A stretch of 64,000 bases of DNA. Origin: Margaritifera margaritifera. Its lineage: Eukaryota; Mollusca; Bivalvia; Unionida; Margaritiferidae. Under the pieces are notes generated by a model. That model saw only the letters and a program-made list of their open reading frames with translations. It made no database searches and was not told the DNA's origin. Location: contig JAQPZY010001521.1 in assembly GCA_029931535.1 (NCBI GenBank), positions 996,001-1,060,000 of the forward strand, read 5' to 3'. The position numbers and the translations under genes were made by a program. Position 1 is the first letter of the stretch. The number at the start of each line of letters is the position of its first letter. Positions 26,901-39,723 of this stretch are shown one piece after another.

Positions 26901-29671
26901 ATTTAACAAGTCAAATAGATATGAAATGGGATGTATCGTTGGATACAACAGCCATTTACAGAAATCTGAAGACTTGCTTAAACTTGGATTAAACCCTACT
27001 GTTAGTATCGATGTAGAAAAGAATGGTATGCCAAAGTCTGATAAACAATCTGTAACAGTTTGACAGAAAACTAAACAGATTAGAATAAACAGTGAGAAAA
27101 GTAATGTTGAGAAAAAAGATAATGAAGATGTTAGTACAACCATATCTGCCCATGCGATCCGAGACTGGAGCGTTCAAATGAAATAGAAAAACAATAATTT
27201 ATATCGATACTAATGGTTGCAGGAGCTGCCATAGTTAACTTTTTGAAACAGTTGGCGAAGTGTGCCTTCCTCGTTGCCTACGACTATGTCTCCCAATGGG
27301 AGATCGGCTCAAGTGTAGAGCATTATTTAGTTACACTGCTGTTTAAAAGAAGCACCTCGCTTGCAATGACAAGCTTTGCTAAATTCTAATCTTGCTAGAA
27401 GTTTTGTTTATACCTTTGATAACAAATGCAACAACAAGCTAACTAATGCCAAAATAAGCATAACAACAATTTCGGCTAGAAAAGAAACAACATGTCCAGC
27501 TGTTTTCAAAATCCAGCTTATTACAATGAATATAATTCCTGCTGCTCTATTTCTGACTAACACAAACAAATAATTGCCAATATTTATTAAATCTTATTTT
27601 GTCATCGAACGTATCATCTTTCCCTCTTGACTGAACACTACCGGCTCTTGTTCCTCCCCTACATACTAAACCTTTACCAAATTTACTATAAACAGATCAA
27701 CAGTTGATATAGCAGCTATTGTTACACCATTTTCTTTAAACAGTTGTTTCAGCCTTTCATTTAATGGTAATTTTTTCTCCAACTTTCAAACGTTTTTTAT
27801 TCAATATTTTCTATACAATTACTCCTCAACTGTGCTAGATATCCATCTAATTGTGCAACAACTTCCACCTGTTCTTTCAAAATAGCTTTTTTGTTTGGGT
27901 CTGTTTTTCAACCAATCTCGTTATTTCAGTCTTTTTTTTTATATATTTCAACATTATATTTCAAAGATAATAGTTTTGAATGTACAACTTCCACAGCATT
28001 TACATAATCCCTTAATCCTCTCGTATATTGAATAATTTATTAGAGATTTTAGTTATATGATCGACACGATAAAAGATACCACAGTTACTAAAAATTGCAT
28101 GCTGAGGTAAACAATCAAAAGGGGAACAAAACAATATGTTGGTCAAAAAGTAGGGATTAATATTAGTATGGTACAAGGTAGTGTTGACAAATTAGACAGA
28201 ATGATAAAATGAATAAGAAACAAAATTCAGTGATTTGGAACAAAAGTATACAACTGAGGCATTCAAAAACGAAATTAATACAAATACTGTCACATTAAGT
28301 TGTAGTACTGATACAGTTCAACCGAATCAGACGGAAACATAGAGACGCTCAAACTTGAACCGAATCAGACGAAAACATAGAGAAGCTCAAAATTGAACCG
28401 AACACAGAACTGAGCATAAAGAGTCTTGTATTGAGTGTTAGAATGGACGAATTAAAAAGAATACTGATAACGACAAAAGGAGTTTGAAGAGAAAACTAAA
28501 CGAATGCCTGATCATATATTGCTGTTTGAATTTAATGTTCCAGCTCAAAAACGAACAAACGGTTTTTATTTTGGTGGAAGTTTAAGAGATAAAGTTGCAA
28601 CTGCTAACGATGTATGCACACTCATAGGGCGTAATATTAGTTGCACAATAAAGTTAATATTGTAAGACATTTTATTGTCTGAAACTATATCCTAGACATT
28701 AGGTAATAGTTATATATTTGCTGCATGGAAGTTACACTCAATACATGCTTCAAAACAATGTGTCATTCAACTAAATAAATCAGGCTTGTTCACGTTTTAT
28801 ATTAACTGACATACTGAACCTTCAGTATTTATGGATTTGTCTTTTTTCTATTTATATTGGATTCCTCATTAGACGTCGCAAAAAACATGAAGCTAACACT
28901 AACAATGTACAAGAATCACGAATACTAACAACATATAAGAGAACAATATTTTAATAATTGGATTGAAAAATAGAAGGCATTTGCCCGGAACGTAATAAAA
29001 AAAAAACTGGATGAGCTATCCATTTTTTTTTACTCATCGGTAGTATTACTTTTCGTTAAATAAAAATAAATGTTTTACGGAAGCAGGCATTAATTATGCA
29101 GCTTCCAGCATAATAAATTGCAGCATCGAAAGTAATTATTGAAGGAACAATAGCTAACCGTCTAGCATTTGAAGAAAACAATTATCTAATCAAATTAATT
29201 TATATCAACATCATTTGAGATTTAACATAACACTTTCAAAATATTCGGAAGTGATATATTATAAATATATTATAAATTCAAATACATACCAATAGTGATT
29301 ATATTATTGATGGTAGATTTATTTGTATGAGTATCTACCGGTAACAAGTGAGAATGTTGCTGAAAAAATGCTTTCCTTCATACTCCTCAAATGAACGATC
29401 TCAAAATAAAAATATTTTAAAAAAACTGTTCATGTTATAGTTGGTAATCCTTTCGTTTATTCTTACCATATTTCTATACATATTTGGAAACATTTGTATA
29501 ACTTCGACGATTATTTTATTTGACAGTTCGTCCGTCTGCTATTGTTTGATCATTTTCATCTGTGCAAACTACAAATTTACTTTAAGTTTAGATACCAGAA
29601 GAACATAACTGACGATGATGCAAAAGCGATGTAGGGACTAAAGAATGGATTTATTACTGCCTGCCTGTTTG

Positions 29672-29765
<94 letters not shown>

Positions 29766-32700
29766 CCGTAAAACAGGAAATAACGTCAATGACATTGATA
29801 CATTATAATCTCGTCCATTATTAGCAAAATTACAAAATGAAAAAAGAAAGAAAAAAATATTGCGACTGAAGAATAATCGCTTTAAAGAAAATGGACGTGT
29901 AGCACGACAGATACATCATAAAGTTGCCTGAATATCAAGCAACAAAAGAAATAGAATATCCAGTCTTCATAGAAAACCTACCCTGTCCAAATAATGAAGT
30001 CCACGTCTTGTTTGATTATGGCCATGGCGTGAACACTGCTGTTGATGAGTGACCAGGGTGAGTCGCACCAGTAGTCACCATACTTGCCCGGGTCCGTCAG
30101 ATTCTTCCCGCGGCACGAGAGCTGACGGTCTTGGTACGTGAAGTCATAGTGAAAATCTGTCACATGCCAAAACGAGCCTGAAGAAGAAGTGAATTTCTTT
30201 TTAATGCACCACTAATGCTGGTTTGGACAGGATAACGCGGTAGTATACTTGTTTTGCACTTCAGCAGACACAAGTTCGATCGCCGGTACTAGTACGTGTT
30301 TAGGTATGTAAATGTTCATGGTTTCTTACAGGTTTCCAGATTTACTCCACCTCAATGACTACGTTATAACGACATCTGGACCGTTGATAGTGCGTCATAT
30401 AGGTTGATAGAACTTAGTGCATCACTGACATTTTGATGAAGACAATGCATCCGGTATTCTTTATACGGGTAAACTATCCGGCAGAAAAATCTCAATCCCT
30501 GATATCTCGGTGATACATATAACATCATGTATACGATGAGGGTTCAACCATCTCTCACATGTTTGAAGCGTCCGCAAAAAAAGTCAATTTCTATAGATTA
30601 ACTTCAGTAATTAAATTTTCAATACCGAAAACTTGTGCTTATCCTATAATTATCATGGGGACATGTCATCCATTTCTACTACGAATGTTATAAGTACTGA
30701 TATTAAATTTTATTATGTCAAATTCGTTGACCGCGTCACGATCGTGATCTAGACATCCTAGATGAATCCAGGCAAAAATAAATAAATCAATAAATAAATA
30801 ATCGTCCCTCGTTCAACCCAATAAATTGATGTTTTACTGCCAATTTATATGTTCATGTAACTTGAGTTTCTTAATGTAAAGAGTAGAACAGCTCTCTGCA
30901 GTCATGTCCTAAACGTGATATTTTATTTTCGTTTTTGATCGGAAAAGAGAATAAAATATTGGATTGGTAATACAGCAAGACAAGTAAGAAGAAAATTGAA
31001 TTATGGTTACCAGACATAATTGTGTTCCAGGCAGGGCTGTGTGATTTTGTCGGTTTAAAGCCATTTTTCAGCACATGATGGACTATACATGGCGGCCAAT
31101 ATATCTGGTGAAGGAAGAACCCAGAAAAACCCCGAGAAGAACCACCGACCCACGGGAAGCTACTGTCAAGCTTTCTCACATACCCACGTTGGCCGAGCAT
31201 TGACACGAACCCAAGCGGACATTCTAACCTCTCCTATCTTTGCCTCAACATTTGAATACATGTAAACATCTGTATTAAGATATAATATAAAACTGATCTT
31301 TCAGCTACTATTGATTACGTGATTGTTCAATACAGTGACAGGATAAATGGATTCATATTCCGCCAAGGCAAAACCACACTATCATCAGTAGGTAAACATC
31401 AGAGATATATAATAGCCTGTTCAAGTTCGAAATATTTTTTTTTTTTTTTTTTTTTTTTTTTAGGAATGTACATTATGTAAAATCCCTTCGAGCATTTTGT
31501 GAATAGCGATACAAGTTTATAATCCTATTTTATGGCATACTTCACAAATAATGGTACTAGACTCAGTAATGTACTTATATGCATGAGCGAGAAATTGTGT
31601 AAGATAGCTGTAACTTTGGCAAATGAATACTAGAAATAGCGTCAGAGAGAGGGGGTGGGGTTGGAGACGGACAGAAAATATTTTTGCAGCAATCGAGGCG
31701 GTTTTCTTCGCTCCTAACGGCTATTAAACGTACAGCATAGTTTCAAACTTCCGTTCTGGAAATGTTCTATGTATTAAGGATTTGCTGATTTTGTTTCGTT
31801 TTTATAGTTTCGGTATCGTTAGTCATGTGTATATAAATATTTAGTCAACTATATCCCTCACATTTGCACATTTCCAGGATGTGGGAGGAAAGTTTTCGGG
31901 AAATGTCATTTCTGTTTCTGGGATATCTTCTGGGTTAAAACAATCCCTCTGGGATATGTCCGGAATCACAATCTTTATATAAGAACTGTCCTCTCGGCCT
32001 AGAACCACATAGAAATCCAAATCTTTATATAAGAACTGTCCTCTCGGCCTAGAACCACATAGAAATCCAAATCTTTATATAAGAACTGGCATCTCGGACT
32101 AGAACCACATAGAAATCCAAATCTTTATATAAGAACTGTCCTCTCGGCCTAGAACCACATAGAAATCCAAATCTTTATATAAGAACTGGCATCTCGGACT
32201 AGAACCACATAGAAATCCAAATCTTTATATAAGAACTGTCCTCTCGGCCTAGAACCACATAGAAATCCAAATCTTTATATAAGAACTGGCATCTCGGACT
32301 AGAACCACATAGAAATCCAAATCTTTATATAAGAACTGTCCTCTCGGCCTAGAACCACATAGAAATCCAAATCTTTATATAAGAACTGTCCTCTCGGCCT
32401 AGAACCACATAAAAATCCAAATCTTTATATAAGAACTGTCCTCTCGGCCTAGAACCACATAGAAATCCAAATCTTTATATAAGAACTGTCCTCTCGGCCT
32501 AGAACCACATAGAAATCCAAATCTTTATATAAGATTTGGCCTCTCGGCCTAGAACCACATAGAAATCCAAATCTGTATATAAGAACTGGCCTCTCGGCCT
32601 AGAACCACATAGAAATCCAAATCTTTATATAAGAACTGGCCTCTCGGCCTAGAACCACATAACTAGCCAGTAATGGTGCCCCGGGTGGCCGAGTGGTCTA

Positions 32701-35700
32701 AGGCGCTCGTTATTACAGATCACTCACACATCTCACCTCTGTGTGCGTGGGTTCGAGTCTAGGGCTCGGCTAACGTAGGTATGTGAGAAAGCTTGCATGT
32801 AGCTTCCCGTGGGGTCGGTGGTTCTTCCCGGGGTTTTCCCGGGTTCTTCCTCCACCAAATATACTGGCCGCCATGTATAGCCTTTCATGTGCTGAAAAAT
32901 GGCGTTAAACCCACAACAACAACAACTAGCCAGTAACAAATTACAATGGCTCGCTGACTAATCTAATCACACAGCCGTTGTTTTTTCTAACGTTTGTTCA
33001 CCACATGTGGGTCAGTCAAGCGGTTGGTCAGGAGCCCAGTGGATCACCTGTATTTGCTGTACTATATATGCAAATTCATATCATTATAAATTACAACATT
33101 TCTTGTCCAATTTTAATTAAATTGTAACCACATACTTAAAAGTTATTTATCAATCACCGTGATTTCTTTCAAGGAGAAAAAGTCCAATTTTAAAGAAATA
33201 AGTATGCTAATTAGGGGAAGAACATTCAACTAAAATTCCAGAGGTCTGTTTCTGGGATGCTTACATGATTTTAAGAACAGAGTTCACTGGGATGCTTAAA
33301 CGATTTTAAGAACAGAGTCCACAAATTTATGATGTGGTCGGGACTAAAAACAACAGAATGGACATTTTTAGATGTGTTAGGGATTCAAAAATAAAGTCTA
33401 GATGTGTTTAAGAATACGAAAAAAAAGAAAAAAAAAATGAAAATATTTTTAATTTTAATTCTAAGTATGAAATAGCAGCTATCTCAGAGTTTTGGCAGTT
33501 GTGTTTGGTTAAAAAGCCCTTAGTACTTTGCAAAGTAGTCATTACTGGTTTTTATGCATTTTGTATTACACAATATTTAATGCTCCTTACGCTTTAAATG
33601 AGATACCAGTAGCAACAACTATTACGCACAACAACAACAGCAGCATCAACAACAACACAAAGAACAATAGTAATGACAATAGTGATAATAATTATACTAT
33701 TATTATTAGTAGTAGTAGTATTATCTCATCCTCTTCTTCTTGTCATTATTATCATATTAATAAATAATATTAAATTAATAATATAATAAGAATCATAATA
33801 ATAATAAGAAGAAGAAGAATATTAAGCTAAAAAATTAATTATTAGCTTCTAGATCAACCATAATTGACGTGTATTGCCGCATTCAAAATTGCCAATAGAA
33901 CTGAAGCTATTAACCTGCCAATATTGTGTAAATTAGGTATCACTGATGTTGCAGTTAAAAATATGGAACACAATGAAACTATTACTCTCAGACATATATA
34001 CATTTTAAATAAAGGATACAGAAATACATATGTCGAAAGTGTAAACTCTTTATTGCTGCCAGAATCTGTCTCGATATCCCTAATGTTTAAAGAGAATGAA
34101 AGCGATACTTCTTTGAATATCTTTTGGGAAACTGTATATGTAGCAGCGCACAATATGAAGGTTAAATAATGCAGTGTACATGATCATTCAAAAGTGTCCT
34201 CAAATAAACAACCTTGGTTTAACCCCAACTGTAAATTAGCAAAGCATCGTGCACTTAATGCATATAGAAAATTTAGACTTGCTAACACGAATTAAAAATT
34301 TGACTTTTGTGCAAGCACTATATGAACACGTATAACAATACTACCAGGCAAATATGACAATACTACCAGACATGTATAAACAATACATACTACCAGACAT
34401 AAACGAGAATTACACAGTATAGAAAAGTCTAATTTAGAAATTTCTTCATGAAAAAAAGACTCTACACACTTTAGAAACTTTTAAAAGGCACGCTATTCAC
34501 TATAAGTACACAAATTTTCAGCACTGTTTGGGACTATTCAAAATATCCCATGAGGCTGATCAAGCATTTAGAATTTACCGGACAACCGACATTTGTAATG
34601 AATTTATAGATATCACAATATCTGAAGAAGAGCAAATGAGTTCCTGTGTTCTTATAATCTGGCAAATCGGGTGGTATTGATGAGCATTCTAATGATTTCT
34701 ACAAAGCTACAGGAGATATAACAGTACAATATTAGCGTCTGTAATCAATAAATTATTTGACCTTGGCCACTGTCTGCATGTTGGACAACTGCCAAAATTA
34801 CACCTATTCACACTTTGAAGGTCAGGGCCTGCATGTCTAGCCTACGATCAAAGCATTTTTGTAAAACACGTGAACAAAAGGCGTGAGCGATAGTGTCACA
34901 GAATGAATTGTCTTAGCGTCATATTGATTCATCCCAAATAGGAAATACAACCATCAAGGGATTTAGGAAATATACGCAAATAAAAAAACTTTAACCAAAA
35001 CCCTAACACCAATTTTATATTGACCCCCAAGGTAAAAGGGATCGACAATTGTGGCACAGAATGACTTGTCTTAGCTTTACAATAATTCATCTCAGATATG
35101 AAAAAATCCATAACTGGAGTTTAGAAACATAACCAAATTGTAATAAATTAAATAAATAAATTAACCCAAACCTAAACTATAATTTTCTATGACCGTCACC
35201 TTGATCTCAAGGTCAAAGAGGCAAGCACGCGTGACACAGAATGAATTGTCTTAGCTTGATAATGATTCATACAATGCATTGAGAAAATCCATCGTGAGGT
35301 TTAGGAAATATAAGCAAATGAAAACGACTTTAATTGCAATATGCACATTTCTTTGGCTGTGACCTTGACCCAAGGTCAAAAGAGGAAGCGAGCGTGTCAC
35401 ACAATGAATTGTTTTAACTTCATAAGGATTTGTGCCAAGCATGAAGAAAATATATCCTGGGGTTTAGGAAATATAAGCAAATGAGGACAAAATTAACCAA
35501 AACCTTTTATGCAAAGTTTCTCTGACTGTGACCTTGACCCTAAGGTAAAAGGGGCGAGCTAGCATCTCGTGGAATGCATTGTCTTAGTTTCATAATGACC
35601 AACTATGACGAGAATCTATCACGGGTTTTGGAAATATATGCAAATGAAAAACTTGAACGAAAACCTTAACAAACTATTGACGACGCCACCGCCGGAAAGT

Positions 35701-38095
35701 GACTGTTAAGTCTCGCCTTCATCTAACATGGGTCGCACAGAAAAGGGATATAAAATTATGCCTGAAAAGTATACAGGAATTAGTTTTCTATCGGTGTTGA
35801 GTAAAATATATACTTCTATTTTCAATGAAAGAGTTGCGTCATGAATTAACGATAACAATATTTGCGGTGAAGATCAAGCTGGTTGTAGATCCGGATGCTC
35901 CACGGTGGATATTATATTTACTTTCAGTACTTTAATATGGAAATATATAAGAAAATAAACGGTTTGAATTTATGCATTGCTCAATGACTCTGAATAAAAG
36001 CTTGTGATCACATAGATCATAGTATACTATACCATAAATCGGTTAATGGAAATATAAGCAGTAAAAGTCGAACAATGCTGAAGGCTGTCTCTGAAAATGT
36101 TAAAGCTTATGTGAAGACGACAAGAGGTTTGACTCAAACATTTAACTGTCCAGTTCAGGGGCGGATCCAGCAATATCGTTTAGGGGGGAGCGTAAACAAG
36201 TAGGCAAGGAGTCTGTGGGATAGAAAGCTCCCGCATTTTAAGCGTTTCCAGGGCATAATTTTAACTATCTAAAGAAAACTTACTCTTTGAAGTGTTCCGG
36301 TTGTTTGCACTCATTTCTTTGTTTTTTTGGGGTGGGGGGAGCCGCCTCTGCCCACGATCCACCATCTGGATTCACCCCTGCTGTATGGGTCATGCAAGAC
36401 AGTTTTTTGTCACCTATCCTTTTTTCTCACTGTTCTTTAACGATTTTAAGTTCAATATGCCTGTGCTGCATAGGGCATTACATTGGAATATACTCAGTTA
36501 TTTGCATTATTGTATACGGACGATTTGGTGGTATTTGCTGAAACTACAGTTAAGCGACAAATATTGCTTAATAGGTTAAAGCAATACTGCAATACTTGGA
36601 AATTGAAGCTCAATTTAGAGAAGACGAAAGTCATTGTATTTCGAAATGGGAGCAAAAAAACTGGCGGCCTAATAACGATTGCTTCATACAATAAATATCT
36701 TGGCTGTGTTTTTTTTTTAAAAAACAAACCCTGACACGTGTGCCAGTAAACACCAGCAGTGAAAAAAGAAAAGGCACTGTTTGGCTTGAAAGCCAGTTTA
36801 AATCGCTTTGATCCTGAAAACTCCCTTTTCAAATATTTAATACCAACATATCATCGTATCTAAACTCGATATCTGAGTAATTTGGCACTTTCGTGAGACT
36901 AATGAAATATAAACTGTGTATACTTCTTTTGTAAATATATTCTTGGGCACCAAACAAACACCAAGCGTATCTATCATGATCTGGGAATAATACCAATGCA
37001 AATAGCAAAATATAAATGGGATAATAAAATACTGGTTTAGACACTTACAATTTTCCTAGTAATAAATTTTCTCGTCAATGTGACCCAGCATGACCTTTCA
37101 CGCTGTTTGAATGAGCCAATCAAATTTTCTCTTCCAAGCACATTCGCTTATCAATCGACAAAACGTGCATTTTCATTCATTTGCAGGAGACTGTTACTTT
37201 GTGTTGTTTGTGACGTATTTTATTTGTGCTTACTCATGAAAAACGAGGAAATCTCAGTACATGCAGCCACGGGTGATAAAGGGTGTGTAACGTATTGTCG
37301 CCCGCGGCTTGCGACGATGGGTGACCACTGTTAATGTTGGGCAAATCAAGTTGAACATATATTATTTTTCTATATGGTATGGGAGAAGTTTGGATTAAAG
37401 GGGTGGGGGTGACACAAATTTGCTTTTATTCTATTCATACAGAGATGTAGAAATATTGTTCTGCAAGAATTGAATGGAGATTTAAATCCAATGGAAAGGC
37501 TACGATTTTATAACAGGACAAGAAATTATTAATGCTGTCAATATTACATAGATAGTTTGAATACTTAGTATAGTGTTCGGTTACTATGCATCCTTAGAAG
37601 TGAAAACTTCCCTAGCATGACTTATTTAGGTCGATTTAAAATCATTCCATATATACAACGGTTGTGTCCTATTTGTTCAGATACTGAAGATCGAAGTCAA
37701 TTGTCAGTTGTACAGCAACTGGAAAAGTTATTGTATTCCTTCAAATGTTTACAATGATGGTAATTATTACAAGTGTTTGAACTTGATGCAAAGATCATGT
37801 AATAATTATAATTTCTTGCTTAATGTAGTTCTCCTCATGGAGAAATCATTGAAGTTCATGGACTCAATGTGTAAATTATAATATAATATCAGAATGTATA
37901 TGTATTCAATTTGAATGCATTAATATAATCTGGGCCAGCAGACAATGTTACAAGAATAAAGGTTATTATTACTGTTGTTGTTGTTTTTGTTGTGAGATAT
38001 TATTTTTATATCCCAAATAATCATCAGCATCATCAAATTCTAAGCAGTGGTAGCAGAAGTGGTTTATTGATGAAATTAATGGAAAGTTATTTTAT

Positions 38096-38128
<33 letters not shown>

Positions 38129-39682
38129 CTTCTACAGACATGTATATACATAATCAAATCTCAGACCTGGAGAGAAGTTTAGGGTGAGGAAGTAGTGGAG
38201 GGCTTACTTCAACAACAATAGGCATGTCATAACGGTTTAAGACAAATACGAGCATTTTTTAAAATTTGTGCAATGATATGATTTCAAATACGTTACGGTC
38301 AAATACTTTTAAATAAAAGGTGAAACTCTTTCTCTAGTTTAAAGGGCTTTTTTGTGGGGGAGGGGTCTCTTTTTTGTAAAAGGATGGATATCAACAAATA
38401 AAGGAAATGTTCACCAACGGATCTTACAACCTGCAATGTTTGTTTTGTTTAAAACAGAGGACATTACAATTTGGTGAATCAATCCCAGTACCCATTACGA
38501 TGCTCCCAACATTAGAATTGTTTCTGTTTTGATGCACATTCTCTTAACCTGATTGGGTAGATTTTGACTACATTACTCAAAGATGGACGCGGTATTGATA
38601 TTTTGGCCGAAAGGGGACGAATGTTTGAATTTGTTGTCTTATGTCAAAACTGCATTCTTATCTTTACAGTGCGAAAGATAATTATGTGGGAATCTGAACC
38701 CAAGAAATAGAAACAGAAACTGAGAAAGAGTCCGAATAAGAAAGAGATAGTTATAAAAATATATTCCGGATTTTACACAGAAGTCAAGCATTTGTTAACT
38801 TATTGTTGTGCCTCAGTTATATTTCCAGTATATTTTCCTGATCCAATACAAAGTTTGCCACAATGATCAAAGGTGACACGCCCATTTATAAACATCCTCC
38901 ATCTTCAATGTAGCAAATCTGGTAGTGAGCAAGTTCACTAGGTCAAGTCGCGCGTGTCTATTACTTGCTCTCAACATTGTGAATTTGATTGACTCAATAT
39001 TCTCCTGTCCACAGTGTAGGGAGACTCATATTCTAAAGTGTATTTTGTTATAGCTGTTGTTGTTGATAATTACTCATTATGATTAATGATTATGTAAGAA
39101 TAGCGATCATGTACGGTTTGTTGTGTCACTTGTGTGCAAACATTTGCAGCATCACTCATAAATGACGATTAAACCCTCGAGCTACGCTCTCTGGTTCAAA
39201 GTCATTCCAGCAAACGTTTGCACACAGTGCATGCTGTGTGATATCTGTGTTATGCATACCGTTCATACCTAATGTCAGTTTGATGGACTAGATGCGCCAT
39301 TCATTCGTGTAAAATGTTGAGCATTTTTGACGTGAAAGGTCATTGTCGGTCACTAGTGTAGCGTGTTTTCGAGGTTGGATTTACGATTTTACGGGACAGA
39401 ATATCTAATAAAAACAACTCGCAAAAGTACATAATTTAGCATTTAATCTAATATTCATTATTTGTAATCTTTTTATTTGACTTGAAGAAAAAATCAGAGA
39501 AAAGAGGGAATTATTTTAGTGGATAATGAGTTACTATTGAAGTTATTCCAGCAGATCATCTGGAACATTCCATTAGTTTAGGCTTATTTCTGACAGAGCA
39601 ATAATCGGATAAATATGTCAATATTTTTGTATAGCAAAATTGTGCAATTTTAATGATATTTCAGTGCCAACTTGTGTGGTTG

Positions 39683-39723
<41 letters not shown>

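Larger units (their letters stand above)
33860..37985 (+). mobile_element. LINE-C: decayed non-LTR retrotransposon interrupted by a satellite and a MITE
   Basis: Plus-strand order: linker after the endonuclease (33,864-34,170, NILPILCKLG-like; then KQPWFNPNCKLAKHRALNAY near 34,210); RT start near 35,760 (GISLL.VL.KIYTSI); GEDQAG/SGCSTVDIIF segment near 35,860; LFALLYTDDLVVFAETT (catalytic motif with Thr for Ala) at 36,497-36,547; WKLKLNLEKTKVIVF; and a Cys-rich C-terminal end RLCPIC near 37,650. It ends near 37,985 with a GTT-rich tail. Broken by the 168-bp satellite (34,840-35,725), a MITE (36,157-36,380) and stops. Confidence 0.75.

Noticed and set aside
31967..32661. CRISPR-like array
   Set aside because: Direct repeats are contiguous with no unique spacers, and the context is an animal intron; it is a satellite.
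37080..39350. Possible inverted pair around TGACCTTTCACG
   Set aside because: Only 12 bp match over 2.2 kb; expected by chance in sequence of this length.
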